Source of the DNA: Hyphomonas jannaschiana VP2
GTDB taxonomy: Bacteria > Pseudomonadota > Alphaproteobacteria > Caulobacterales > Hyphomonadaceae
Reading direction: 5' to 3'
Length of the DNA stretch: 64,000 nucleotides
Assembly (NCBI RefSeq): GCF_000685215.1
Contig: NZ_ARYJ01000003.1
Span: 248,001 to 312,000 of the forward strand
This document shows positions 46,062 through 55,623 of this stretch, piece by piece; positions within the stretch are counted from its first letter, which is position 1, and every line of letters begins with the position of its first letter. A program made the translations under genes and the position numbers. The notes beneath the pieces were generated by a model. The model saw only the letters and a list, made by a program, of their open reading frames with translations, ran no database searches and had not been told where the DNA came from.

Positions 46062-46778
46062 TTACCGGCCTTCTGAGATGATGGATTGCTTGAATTCGCG
46101 AAGGGCCCACACCCAGCCAAGGGCGATCCAGAAAACCTGGTATCCAAGCGCATATCCCCATTCTGCAGCAGAAAGGAGGCTGGGGTCTGCGGCGCCATTG
46201 AACGCCATCAGCATGGCGTAGGAGGGCAGCAAGGCAAACGCCCAGCGCGCGGGCTCAGGGATGAGGCCGAAATGCGCCAGGAGCGGTGTGAACAGTATGG
46301 TTGTGGAAAACAGGAGAATGATCATCAGCCCGTTCATGGAGGGCGCGCGCGCCACAAGGGCAAGGCCCAGTAGAACGGCAACCGTATTTGAGAGGATGAG
46401 CGACAGGATCATCAGCGGCCAGTCAAAGCTGCCGTCCAGGGCAAACCAGGCGACTGCAAGACCCGAGAGGATTCCGTTAACAGACATGGTCAGCGTTTTT
46501 GACGCCACATAGACGCTTGGTGGAGATGGGGTGACCCCGAGGGCCGACAGGACCCGGCTGGCTTTTTCCATCATGACGATGGCGCCAATGAAGCTGAGGC
46601 CGATCAGGGCGGGATCGGTGAAGATGAAGAAGGAGGCGGCCGGAACAGGTAGCGGATCGACCGGCAGGAGCAGAACGAACACAATGATCGCCGCCGTACT
46701 GATGACGTTGGCGACATAGATATAGTTGCGTGCCTGCAGGGTTATGTCCCAGCGCAGCATGTTGATGAGCTGGCTCAT
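46062..46778 (-). CDS. ABC transporter membrane subunit (ABC-2 type)
   Basis: This 238-residue, six-helix membrane protein resembles the next one in topology (MMEKASRVLSALGVTPSPPSVYVASK is the matching cytoplasmic loop). It overlaps the ATPase gene by 4 bases, so the three-gene exporter is translated together. Confidence 0.82.
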   Translation of the reverse strand: MSQLINMLRWDITLQARNYIYVANVISTAAIIVFVLLLPVDPLPVPAASFFIFTDPALIGLSFIGAIVMMEKASRVLSALGVTPSPPSVYVASKTLTMSVNGILSGLAVAWFALDGSFDWPLMILSLILSNTVAVLLGLALVARAPSMNGLMIILLFSTTILFTPLLAHFGLIPEPARWAFALLPSYAMLMAFNGAADPSLLSAAEWGYALGYQVFWIALGWVWALREFKQSIISEGR

Positions 46779-47683
46779 GGAGCCACCTCTTCGCTGTCTG
46801 CTTCAAGGTTCACGCCGGTGACTTCAACGAACACCTGATCAAGCGTTGCTTCCTGGCTGTGGATGGTCTGAATTTCGTGGTCCCGAAGGGCGCTCTGGAA
46901 GGAGGCATTCGCGCCCAGGCCGTCCAGCGGGAAGACCTCATTGTGCGGCTGTCCGTTCGAATTCAGGTAGGTAACCTTCACGTTGCGTTGGCCGTAGCGC
47001 GCCTTGAGGGCCTCCACCGAATCGAGCGCCGCCATGTTGCCTCGCACCATGAAGCCACACCGGTCGCACAGCTCTTCCACATCGAACATGTTGTGCGTGG
47101 TCAGCACGACGGTCTTTCCCATGGCCTGCTGGTCGCGGATGATTTGCTTGACGATGCGGGCATTGACGGGGTCGAGGCCGGATGTTGGTTCGTCAAAAAA
47201 GAGAAGATCAGGATCGTGAAGCAGGGCACGGATGAAATTCAGGCGCATCATCATGCCTTTGGAATAGTCGGAGACACGCACATCTGCTGCTTTTCCCAGG
47301 CCAACCATCTCCATAAGTTCCATGGGATCACGAGTCTTGCTCTTGTAGAGCGACGCGAAGAAGCGGAGGTTTTCTGCGCCGGTCAGGCGCAGGAAGTGAT
47401 TTGGTAATTCAAACCCGACGCCGATCCGTTCGTAATAATCTGCTCCCCAGCTCTCGATCCCCCGGTCGAGGATTGTCACGGAGCCGCTCTGCAGCCGCCG
47501 GAACTGGTGTGTCAGAACCTTCTGGATGGTGCTTTTGCCCGCACCGGAAGGGCCGAGCAGGCCGAACACCTCTCCCTTGCGCACGGCAAAGGAAACGCCG
47601 TTGACTGCGGGCTTCGTGGTTTTCGGGTAGGTATAGACAAGATTGCGGACATCAATGATGTCGGCGCCGGTATGAGGTTCCAT
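46775..47683 (-). CDS. ABC transporter ATP-binding subunit
   Basis: The 302-residue protein has the Walker A GPSGAGKST, a signature VSDYSKGMMMRLN (atypical YSKGM in place of LSGGQ), the Walker B LLFFDEPTSGLDPV and the H-loop TTHNM. I prefer ATG 47683 (MEPHTGADII) to ATG 47776. Operator site 5 lies only 4 bases before 47776 and would then have no room for a leader. It drives the two downstream membrane subunits. Confidence 0.88.
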   Translation of the reverse strand: MEPHTGADIIDVRNLVYTYPKTTKPAVNGVSFAVRKGEVFGLLGPSGAGKSTIQKVLTHQFRRLQSGSVTILDRGIESWGADYYERIGVGFELPNHFLRLTGAENLRFFASLYKSKTRDPMELMEMVGLGKAADVRVSDYSKGMMMRLNFIRALLHDPDLLFFDEPTSGLDPVNARIVKQIIRDQQAMGKTVVLTTHNMFDVEELCDRCGFMVRGNMAALDSVEALKARYGQRNVKVTYLNSNGQPHNEVFPLDGLGANASFQSALRDHEIQTIHSQEATLDQVFVEVTGVNLEADSEEVAP

Positions 47684-47780
47684 CCCTTTATCCTTGTTAT
47701 CCTTGGAGAGCTTTTTCGAATTCGGCGTGATCGCCAGAACTCCTGTTGTTCCGCCGGAGCGGCCTGAGTGACTCATATTG

Positions 47781-47797
47781 ATATGGCGCCTAACGAA
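47781..47797. promoter_or_regulatory. Shared CTAAC-type operator, site 5 (ABC exporter promoter)
   Basis: ATATGGCGCCTAACGAA matches the consensus at 15 of 17 positions. It sits about 100 bases before the preferred ATPase start. Confidence 0.65.
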
Positions 47798-47826
47798 TAT
47801 GTCAACAGACAGCAGACCCGTTTGGC

Positions 47827-48630
47827 CTAACTTGTGCCGACCACGCCGCCATCGCTGGTTATGACCTCGCCGACGACGTAAGCGCCGGCGCGCGAACTGA
47901 GGAAGATGGCCAGGCCAGCAATATCTTCCGGTGTGCCGACGCGTCCGCGGGGATTGGCGTCACCGAACGTTTTCCAGAGCGTGTCGTCCATACGTCCGCC
48001 AAATCCGGATGCGAGCATTTTGGTGGGGTAGGCTCCGGGTGCGATTGCGTTGCAGTTTATGTGTTCTCGCGTGAGGTGTGCAGCGAGAAAGCGTGTCAGG
48101 TGATGCACAGCCGCTTTTGAAGCTCCGTAGGAAAATACGTCGAAGCGGGAGGATTTCAGGCCATCAACCGATCCAATATTGATGATGCGCGCCGGATCAT
48201 GTTCCGTGCCGGCAGCGCGGAGTAGAGGGAGGAGCTTCTGAATAAGGAAAAAGACGCTCTTGACGTTGACGTTCATGACCTTGTCCCAGCCCGCTTCCGG
48301 GAATTCATCAATTGAGCCGCCCCAGGAGGCGCCGGCATTGTTGACGAGAATATCCAGCCCCGACTCTCGCTCCGCCATCTCGGCTGCCAGGTGCCGGACG
48401 CCGTCAAGACCAGACAAGTCGGCAGGTATGGGAATGCACTCCCCGCCATAGGTTTCCTCCAATCGCGAGGCGGTCTCGGCGCAGGCGCTTTCATTGCGGG
48501 ATGAAATGTAGACTTTGGCATCAGCGGCCAGGAAACCGGCAGCGATCATCTCTCCTATGCCGCGTGATCCGCCGGTTACCAGAACAGTCTTTCCGGTGAC
48601 CGAGAAAATGTCCTCGAAGTTGGGGCGCAT
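47827..48630 (-). CDS. Short-chain dehydrogenase/reductase
   Basis: The 267-residue classical SDR has the cofactor motif TGGSRGIGE, NNAGASWGG and the catalytic Ser-Tyr-Lys (INIGSVDG, then YGASK). C-terminal PGAYPTKM follows. The Arg in SSRNE after the second strand favours NADP(H). The likely substrate is a ketone or alcohol made in the same regulon. It is preceded by operator site 6. Confidence 0.9.
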   Translation of the reverse strand: MRPNFEDIFSVTGKTVLVTGGSRGIGEMIAAGFLAADAKVYISSRNESACAETASRLEETYGGECIPIPADLSGLDGVRHLAAEMAERESGLDILVNNAGASWGGSIDEFPEAGWDKVMNVNVKSVFFLIQKLLPLLRAAGTEHDPARIINIGSVDGLKSSRFDVFSYGASKAAVHHLTRFLAAHLTREHINCNAIAPGAYPTKMLASGFGGRMDDTLWKTFGDANPRGRVGTPEDIAGLAIFLSSRAGAYVVGEVITSDGGVVGTS

Positions 48631-48947
48631 CCCTTGTCTCCCTGACGCACACGTTTCCTGTTCCCCCCTGGTGTTCCGATTGATGAAGGCTCGGCGTGGG
48701 GGCTGCTGTGCTTATGATCGAATAAGATAAGGCGCCTAACTAAATAGTCAATTCAATATCTTCTTCGGTGTGGATAACCCTTTGAAGGGAACGGGCCTTG
48801 AGGTGATCTGTCTTGGTATGTGGCGTAGAACGATGGGGGAAACGCTCTTCAGAGGCTTAAAGGCCTCCCCGCAGATCTTGGAGGACGCGGTGTCTGAGAG
48901 CCGTTTGTCTACATGGACAAAGACTCATTCAAATCCGTCTGACGTGC
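48631..48947. other. Intergenic stretch holding operator site 6
   Basis: The 317 bases between the SDR and TetR genes contain operator site 6 and AT-rich promoter-like sequence near 48720-48770. I see no gene. Confidence 0.6.
48727..48743. promoter_or_regulatory. Shared CTAAC-type operator, site 6 (SDR promoter)
   Basis: ATAAGGCGCCTAACTAA is the best copy, with a near-perfect inner palindrome TAAGGCGCCTAA. It is 97 bases before the SDR start. Confidence 0.7.
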
Positions 48948-49667
48948 CTACTGGTCAGCTTTTCCGGGTGGATTACAGACTTCGCGAAAGCCTGCAGCCA
49001 TGAATTTCGCCATTCGTTCCTTGATGGATTCGAAGTCATCGGATTTGCAAATACCGCCAGACAGTTTGTCGATACGTCCTGTGCGTGCCAGCGTGAGCAG
49101 AAGTGCACCACTCACGAAGTGGTATCCCCAGAAAATGTCTTCTTCCGAGCACTCCGGCATCGCCTTCTTCAGGAGATCGATCAGTCGAAGGACGACCGGG
49201 TCGAAATGCTCGTCCATCATTTCGGCGCCCCATTCGGGCGTGTTTGCGATCTGCGCGCTGAGAGCGCCGTAATTTTTCCAGCCTGTGCCACCCTGGCTGT
49301 AAAGGTCTAGGTCGGTGTCGAGAAAGGCCCGCAGGGCGCCTTCGACCGTCGGTTTCCCGTTCGCGGATTTTTCGTAAGCGTCCAGGGCCTCGATCCGGGT
49401 TGTGCTCGTGATGACGGCACGACGGCCGAATGCCTTGTCGAGGAGTTGTTTCTTGTCCTTGAAATAGTAGTGCAGCAGCGTGTGGTGGACACCTGCGCGT
49501 TTGGCCACGTCTTTAAGGGTCACGCCGTGGAAGCCGTTTTTCGAGAAAAGGTATTCGGCTTCGTCGAGTATGAGTTCCATCGTCTCCGCCCGTTGTTCGG
49601 CTTTCGACATTCGACGACGGTTGTTCGTTTGCTTGGTCACTACGGTATTCACTTGTCTCGGTTCCAT
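48948..49667 (-). CDS. TetR-family transcriptional regulator
   Basis: The 239-residue protein has an HTH with GFHGVTLKDVAKRAGVHHTLLHYYFKDKKQLLDKAF (about 45-80) and a C-terminal TetR ligand domain. It is divergent from the TonB/esterase operon. The ATTCAC palindromes before that operon and before the MFS gene are its likely targets (inference). The ligand is probably a fatty acid or acyl-CoA, because such regulators in this gene context usually sense those. Confidence 0.9.
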   Translation of the reverse strand: MEPRQVNTVVTKQTNNRRRMSKAEQRAETMELILDEAEYLFSKNGFHGVTLKDVAKRAGVHHTLLHYYFKDKKQLLDKAFGRRAVITSTTRIEALDAYEKSANGKPTVEGALRAFLDTDLDLYSQGGTGWKNYGALSAQIANTPEWGAEMMDEHFDPVVLRLIDLLKKAMPECSEEDIFWGYHFVSGALLLTLARTGRIDKLSGGICKSDDFESIKERMAKFMAAGFREVCNPPGKADQ

Positions 49668-50019
49668 TTTATCAATGGTGTAACGTGTTTTCAGTCAACC
49701 TTCACACTGAGTTGCACGGACCGGAAGCATTGGGGGCTTCTTTCTGATTAGCCTTGGCGTCGCCAGTTGCATCCAATTTCCGGAAGCACGGTCTGCCACC
49801 TGAAGGAAATTGACCCAACTTTGGCGGAGCGTGCCGCAGGGCCCGCTCGCGAGCCGTCTTTCTTCTGTTTCTTTCCGAGGGGGCCGCAAATCCGGAGGCA
49901 AAGTCACGCGATTTACTTTTTTCATTCACACGAGAGTGAATTTTATTGACATGCGCTTCCAACTGGTCTCCAAGTGCCCCCCGAAAGGCGACCAAACGTC
50001 TTCGCCTAGGGAGGAAAAT
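49668..50019. other. Divergent promoter region of TetR and TonB genes
   Basis: The 352-base region holds the ATTCAC palindrome (49924-49941) and, less convincingly, a TTCACACTGAGT half-match near 49701 by the TetR start. There is no gene. Confidence 0.6.
49924..49941. promoter_or_regulatory. TetR-type palindrome ATTCAC-N6-GTGAAT
   Basis: Perfect 6-base arms with a 6-base spacer (ACGAGA) lie about 79 bases before the TonB start. It matches 60420-60437 at 14 of 18 positions. Confidence 0.7.
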
Positions 50020-52296
50020 ATGAATCTACGGCTTCTCGCTTCCGCGTCAGCAATTTCGATTTCTGTTTTGGCGGCTCCGGCGTTCGCGCAGGATAATGCA
50101 ACGAATAATGAGACTTCACGTGAAACACCCGAGGGTGAGGCACGTCAGGACAAGGTCATCGTGACGGCAACCCGGCGGGAACAAAGCCTGCAGGATGTGC
50201 CGTTGGCGGTCACAGCTTTCCAGCAGGAAGCCATGTCGGAAAAAGGTATCGTCAGCTATGACGGCCTCGCCCGCGAAACACCCGGCATCGTGCTGAACCA
50301 GCCAACGGCCAACTTCAACACAATCACCACGCGCGGCATCGCCACCAACGGCTACGGCGCCAACCTGCAGGCTGCCACCGCGATCTACATCAACGAGCTT
50401 CCGATCTCCTCGAACGGCAACTCGACCATTCTCGACCCGACCCTGTTCGATGTGGAGCGGGTGGAAGTTCTGCGCGGGCCGCAGGGTACGCTGTTCGGCG
50501 CGAACTCGCTGTCCGGCGCTGTGCGCATTCTCACCAAGAAGCCCAATCCGAACAAGTTTGAAGCGTCCACCCTGGTCGATTTCGGCCTGACCGATGGAGA
50601 TGCCCTTCGCCAGCGCTATAACGGGATGGTCAATATCCCGCTCATGGAAGACAAACTGGCGCTGCGGGTTGTTGGTTTTTACCGCGATGAGGACGGCTGG
50701 GTCGATAATCTCGGGACCGGTATCGAAGGGGCGAACTCATTGAAGGCGGTCGGTGGCCGCGCGCACCTGCTGTGGGAGCCGACCGACAAATTCGACCTCG
50801 GCCTGCTCATCATCCGTGAGGATAACGAGCCTGCGGATTCGAGTCTCACCAATCCGGACCGGGGTGAATTCATTCGTTATACGGATCGTCCTGACCTCTT
50901 CCAGTCCGACATGACCAGCTACAACCTGACGGCCAACTGGGACATGGACTTCGCGACTCTCACCAGTTCCTCGAACTATTCCAAGATCGACGGCAAGTTC
51001 ATCGTCGACCTGGCGGGCACGTTCGGCGGAACCATTCCTTTTGCACTTGATGCCGTCGGACATGACGAAAACTTCGTGCAGGAAGTCCGTCTGGCGTCTG
51101 CGGATGGCGGCAACTGGGACTGGATCGTCGGCGGCTTCTACTTCAACAAGCGCCGTGACATCGACTACGACTACCGCTCTTCGCAGGAATTCCTCGATAC
51201 GCGTGGTCTGACGGGCCTTCCGGATGAGTACTACTATCGCTTCAAGGGCTATTTCGACGCCATCGAATCGGCGGCGTTCGGTGAACTGACCTATCACTTC
51301 TCCGATAAATTGTGGGCGACGGGCGGACTGCGCTATACCGAAACCTCGGTTCAGTCTCACACCCTTGCCGGTGGCTACAACTCCAACTACCTGGTCGCTG
51401 CGCTCTACGGCCTGACCAATACGGCTCTCACGATTACGCCGGTTGTTGCGGCGGACGGGCTCAAGGTCGAAGCCGACAATTTGTCCTACAAGGGCAGCCT
51501 CTCCTACAAGCCGGTGGACAATGTGACGACTTACGCGTCGATTGCGACGGGCTTCCGCTCGCCGGTGGCGAACGCTCGTGCTGGCCTCGCCAGCGGTGTG
51601 GACCCCAACGACATCATCATCCCGAACGGCGCGGATTCGGATACGCTCATCAGTTATGAAGTCGGCATGAAGGGCGCCTTCTTCGACCGCAAACTGACCG
51701 CGAATCTCGCCGCCTACTATATCAACTGGGAAGACATCCAGGTTCAGGCCAACCGCCTGTCAGACCAGGCCCAGTTCGCGACCAATATCGGTAAGGCAGT
51801 CAGCCAGGGGCTCGAATTCGAGATCGGCTATTATCCCGGCAATGGCTTCAGCCTGTTCGCCAACGGTTCGATCAGCGACACAGAGATCACGGACCTGACC
51901 GATGAGGAAGCCGCGATCTCGGGGGCCGAGGAAGGGCTGCAACTCGCCATGCCCGACTTCCAGGGAGCCCTCACGGCGCGCTACGATTTTGATATTGGCG
52001 ACAAGGACGCCTTCGTGACCGCCACGGCCGCCTATGTCGGCGACTTCCCGGCCATGTTGCCGAACGTGCCGGGCCAGCCGGGTGTTCCAGCCGCGACGTT
52101 CGATTACACCGATGCCTACACGGTCGTGAATGCGCAGGCTGGAATCTCGAAAAACGACTGGAAAGTCGTCGCTTATGTCGAGAACCTGTTTGACGACAGC
52201 TCGATCACCTACGTCCATCCGGAAGGCTTCCTCGACAGCCGCTATGCCCGTGTGCGCCCGCAGACGGTCGGCGTCCGGTTCAGCTACGAGTACTAG
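50020..52296 (+). CDS. TonB-dependent outer-membrane receptor
   Basis: The 758-residue protein starts at ATG 50020 after AGGGAGGA. It has a signal peptide (MNLRLLASASAISISVLAAPAFAQ... region), a TonB box-like KVIVTATRREQ, the plug motif RVEVLRGPQGTLFGANSLSG and a barrel ending GVRFSYEY. It is the first gene of an operon with two esterases and an acyl-CoA synthetase, so it probably imports the ester or its product. Confidence 0.93.
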   Translation: MNLRLLASASAISISVLAAPAFAQDNATNNETSRETPEGEARQDKVIVTATRREQSLQDVPLAVTAFQQEAMSEKGIVSYDGLARETPGIVLNQPTANFNTITTRGIATNGYGANLQAATAIYINELPISSNGNSTILDPTLFDVERVEVLRGPQGTLFGANSLSGAVRILTKKPNPNKFEASTLVDFGLTDGDALRQRYNGMVNIPLMEDKLALRVVGFYRDEDGWVDNLGTGIEGANSLKAVGGRAHLLWEPTDKFDLGLLIIREDNEPADSSLTNPDRGEFIRYTDRPDLFQSDMTSYNLTANWDMDFATLTSSSNYSKIDGKFIVDLAGTFGGTIPFALDAVGHDENFVQEVRLASADGGNWDWIVGGFYFNKRRDIDYDYRSSQEFLDTRGLTGLPDEYYYRFKGYFDAIESAAFGELTYHFSDKLWATGGLRYTETSVQSHTLAGGYNSNYLVAALYGLTNTALTITPVVAADGLKVEADNLSYKGSLSYKPVDNVTTYASIATGFRSPVANARAGLASGVDPNDIIIPNGADSDTLISYEVGMKGAFFDRKLTANLAAYYINWEDIQVQANRLSDQAQFATNIGKAVSQGLEFEIGYYPGNGFSLFANGSISDTEITDLTDEEAAISGAEEGLQLAMPDFQGALTARYDFDIGDKDAFVTATAAYVGDFPAMLPNVPGQPGVPAATFDYTDAYTVVNAQAGISKNDWKVVAYVENLFDDSSITYVHPEGFLDSRYARVRPQTVGVRFSYEY

Positions 52297-52307
52297 GCAG
52301 ACCGGAG

Positions 52308-54017
52308 ATGATACCGATGCTGACAGGTTTTCCGGCCGGCAGGTGGCAGATGATGCCGAAAGCGGTTGTGTTTGCTCTGCTCATTCTTGTGTGCATGCCG
52401 CTGCTGGTGGCGGGGTGCGCAACGGAACAGGCTGGAAAGCCGGTTGGCGAAATCGTGACGGACACGCCCGCGGGGATGGTTCGGGGGCGGGTCATGGGGG
52501 ATGTCGCAGTCTATCGCGGCATCCCCTACGCTCTGCCGCCCACGGGTGCGCGTCGTTGGGCGCCGCCGCAGGCGGTTCCTGACTGGGAAGGTGAACGCTC
52601 CGCGCTGGCCTTCGGGCCAGCCTGTCCGCAACCGGCCTCCCTGCCGGGGAATATCTACGCGACCGAACTCGGCGCGACCGATGAAGATTGTCTCAGCCTC
52701 AATGTCTGGGCACCCGCAAACGCAGAGAAGGCTCCGGTTTTCGTCTGGATTCATGGCGGGTCGCTGACCAGCGGCGCCGGCAGTCTCGACATGTATGACG
52801 GCGCACGGCTGGCTAGCGAGCAGGGCCTCGTGGTCGTCACGATCAACTACCGTCTCGGCGTACTTGGCTACCTCGCTCATCCGGGGCTGAGCGCCGAGTC
52901 CGGGCAGGGCATCTCCGGCAATTACGGCCTGATGGACCAGATCCTGGCGCTGGAATGGGTCAAGCGGAACATCTCTGCCTTCGGCGGTGATGCCGACAAT
53001 GTCACGGTGGCCGGAGAGTCAGCCGGCGCCCTCAGCGTCGTCATGCTGATGACCTCGCCCAAAGCGAAAGGCCTGTTCGACAAGGCCGTTGCGGAAAGCG
53101 CCTACATGGTGACGATGGCATCGCTGAAGGAAGAGCGCAGCGGCCTGCCGTCTGCCGAGGCGACCGGTGAGGCGCTGGCCCGTAAAATGGGCGCTGACGA
53201 TGTCGGCGCCCTTCGCGCGATGTCTGCGGACAAGCTGGTCAACCTGTCCCGCAAGGCGGGCTACTTCCCGTTCCCGGTCATCGACGGCGTGTACGAGACC
53301 GGCCAGATGGTCGAGATTTTCGACAAGGGCGAGCAAGCGCCTGTGCCGGTCCTTGCCGGTTTCAATGAAGGTGAGATCCGTTCCCTCCGTTTCCTCCTGC
53401 CGCCGATACCAAAGAGTGCCGAGGCCTATGAGGCCGCGATCCGGAACGGCTATGGCGAACTATCCGGCCGCTACCTGGAGCTTTACCCCTCCGACAATCT
53501 GGATGCGAGCATGCTGGCCACCACACGTGACGCCATGTATGGCTGGACGGCGGAGCGCCTCGCCGCATCCCAAACCGCATACGGACATCCTTCCTTCTTC
53601 TACCTGTTCGACCATAGCTATCCTGAGGCCGACCGGCTTGGCCTGCGTGCCTTCCATGCTTCCGAAATTCCTTACGTGTTTGGAACCATGAAAAAAGCCG
53701 TCGCGCCATGGCCGGAGATTCCGGATACCGACGAGGAGCGGGCGCTATCGGAAGACATGATGCAATATTGGGCCAGCTTCGCGCGGAATGGCCAGCCGGT
53801 CGCCGATGGGCCCCCGGACTGGCCCGCTTATGGCAATACGGCCACAGGCATGATTTTCGCCGAAGAGCCGAAGACCTGGGACCTGCTCGCCCGAGAGCGG
53901 TTCGACTTGCACGAAGAGGTGGTTTGCCGCCGCCGCGCCGCCGGTGACATTCCATGGAACTGGAATGTCGGCATCCTCTCTCCCCCTCTGCCGCCAAAGG
54001 AAGCCGCATGCGAATGA
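52308..54017 (+). CDS. Carboxylesterase type B lipoprotein
   Basis: The 569-residue alpha/beta hydrolase of the cholinesterase/type-B family has a lipoprotein signal (LLVAGC, Cys at about 37) and an oxyanion motif IHGGSL. The nucleophile is in GESAGALS, Glu in GFNEGEI and His in FHASEIPYVFG. It is anchored to the membrane and acts in the periplasm on esters that enter through the receptor. It lies 12 bases after the TonB gene. The acyl-CoA synthetase gene overlaps its end. Confidence 0.9.
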   Translation: MIPMLTGFPAGRWQMMPKAVVFALLILVCMPLLVAGCATEQAGKPVGEIVTDTPAGMVRGRVMGDVAVYRGIPYALPPTGARRWAPPQAVPDWEGERSALAFGPACPQPASLPGNIYATELGATDEDCLSLNVWAPANAEKAPVFVWIHGGSLTSGAGSLDMYDGARLASEQGLVVVTINYRLGVLGYLAHPGLSAESGQGISGNYGLMDQILALEWVKRNISAFGGDADNVTVAGESAGALSVVMLMTSPKAKGLFDKAVAESAYMVTMASLKEERSGLPSAEATGEALARKMGADDVGALRAMSADKLVNLSRKAGYFPFPVIDGVYETGQMVEIFDKGEQAPVPVLAGFNEGEIRSLRFLLPPIPKSAEAYEAAIRNGYGELSGRYLELYPSDNLDASMLATTRDAMYGWTAERLAASQTAYGHPSFFYLFDHSYPEADRLGLRAFHASEIPYVFGTMKKAVAPWPEIPDTDEERALSEDMMQYWASFARNGQPVADGPPDWPAYGNTATGMIFAEEPKTWDLLARERFDLHEEVVCRRRAAGDIPWNWNVGILSPPLPPKEAACE

Positions 54018-55612
54018 TCGACGGTTCGATACAGGACTATGCGCTGACCCTCGACAAGCTTCTCGACCATGGTGCCAAATGGCATTCCGGGAAGGAAGTC
54101 GTGACGGCCCACGCAGATGGCAGCACGAGCCGCATAAACTATGCGGGGCTGCGAAGCCGTGCAAAGCGGGTCACCGCGATGCTCCAGAGGCTTGGCGTGT
54201 CGCAAGGCGACCGGGTAGCGACGCTTTGCTGGAATACGCAGGCGCATATGGAATGCTGGTATGGCATCATGGGCATGGGCGCGGTCTGCCATACGCTCAA
54301 CCCGCGCCTGACGGCGGAGCAGATCGCCTGGATGCTCGGACAGTCCGAAGCAGAGATCCTGTTCGTCAGTGCAGACCTTGCGCCCCTTGCGTCAAAAGTG
54401 GTGCAGCAGGCGACGCATATAAGGAAAATTCTGGTGATCGATCCGGAGCAGGCGGACTTGCCCACCCTGGGTGCCTTGCCGTCAGCTCAGCTCATGGAAG
54501 AGCTGCTCACGGACGATGATGACGACCCGCCCTGGGGAACGTTTCCGGAAACGACCCCCTGCGGCCTCTGTTTCACGTCGGGTACGACGGGTGATCCGAA
54601 AGGCGTGACTTACACGCACCGGGGAAACTTCCTGCACACATTGCGCCAGCTTCAGGCTGATGTCTCTGGGATGACATCGCATGATGTCGTGCTGCCCGTT
54701 GTTCCCATGTTCCATGCCAGCGCATGGGGGCTTCCATTTTCGGCACCTGCCACGGGGGCAAAACTCGTTTTTCCGGGCCGTCATACAGATGGCGAGCGGC
54801 TGGCACGCCTGATCGTGGATGAGGGGGTCACCATCGCCGTCGGGGTTCCGACGGTATGGCTGGGCGTGTTCGACTATGCCGATGCGGTTGGCCTGGCGTT
54901 TCCAACATTGAAAAGTGTGATGGTCGGGGGCGCCCCGATGCATCCAGCCCTTATGAAGCGGATTGAAGATCGCGGTATCAGTGTGCAGACGACATGGGGC
55001 ATGACGGAACTGTCTCCGCTCGGCACCGCTGCGCCGCCGGGGGATGCGCGCTCGCCGGACACGGCTGGCCGGCCCGCGATCGGGATCGATCTCATGCTCG
55101 CGGACAGCACAGGCAAACCGCTGGAAGAACAGAGGGGGCAGGAAGGTCACCTCTGGGTCCGGGGGACATCTGTTGTAGAGCGATATTTCGGCCATCTGGA
55201 ACCGGCGACACGCAATGGCTGGTTTTCGACAGGCGATCTCGCTCGCCTGAATGATGACGGCCAGCTCTTCATTACCGGACGTGCCAAGGACCTGATCAAG
55301 TCCGGCGGAGAATGGATAAATCCGACTGAAATCGAAACGCTCGTGTCCGGTTTGCCGGAAGTCGCGCTTGCGGCTGTTATCGGCCAGCCGCACGAGAAAT
55401 GGGGCGAGCGGCCCCTGCTTCTTGTTGAGTTCCGCAATGGAAGCGCTCTGAGCGATCAGGCGCTGCTGGAACCTTTGAAGGGGCAGGTGCCATCCTGGTG
55501 GATTCCGGAAGACATTATTCGCCTGAGCGAGATTCCTCTGGCGCCGACCGGGAAGATCGACAAGAAGCGCCTGCGCAGCATCTACAGTGCCCCGGAAGTT
55601 GCCGGCGGCTAA
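54008..55612 (+). CDS. AMP-dependent acyl-CoA synthetase (medium/long-chain type)
   Basis: The 534-residue enzyme has the P-loop FTSGTTGDPKGV, WGMTELSP, the TGD in GWFSTGDLA and the catalytic Lys near LAPTGKIDKKRLR. ATG 54008 overlaps the esterase end by 10 bases (54014 would give ATGA). It activates the carboxylic acid released by the esterases to acyl-CoA, which fits the esterase-synthetase-esterase layout. Confidence 0.92.
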   Translation: MRMIDGSIQDYALTLDKLLDHGAKWHSGKEVVTAHADGSTSRINYAGLRSRAKRVTAMLQRLGVSQGDRVATLCWNTQAHMECWYGIMGMGAVCHTLNPRLTAEQIAWMLGQSEAEILFVSADLAPLASKVVQQATHIRKILVIDPEQADLPTLGALPSAQLMEELLTDDDDDPPWGTFPETTPCGLCFTSGTTGDPKGVTYTHRGNFLHTLRQLQADVSGMTSHDVVLPVVPMFHASAWGLPFSAPATGAKLVFPGRHTDGERLARLIVDEGVTIAVGVPTVWLGVFDYADAVGLAFPTLKSVMVGGAPMHPALMKRIEDRGISVQTTWGMTELSPLGTAAPPGDARSPDTAGRPAIGIDLMLADSTGKPLEEQRGQEGHLWVRGTSVVERYFGHLEPATRNGWFSTGDLARLNDDGQLFITGRAKDLIKSGGEWINPTEIETLVSGLPEVALAAVIGQPHEKWGERPLLLVEFRNGSALSDQALLEPLKGQVPSWWIPEDIIRLSEIPLAPTGKIDKKRLRSIYSAPEVAGG

Positions 55613-55623
55613 GGGGAGTGACC

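Noticed and set aside
47820-47831. Seventh CTAAC-type operator (GGCCTAACTTG)
   Set aside because: It lies across the SDR stop codon, and the left half of the motif is absent.
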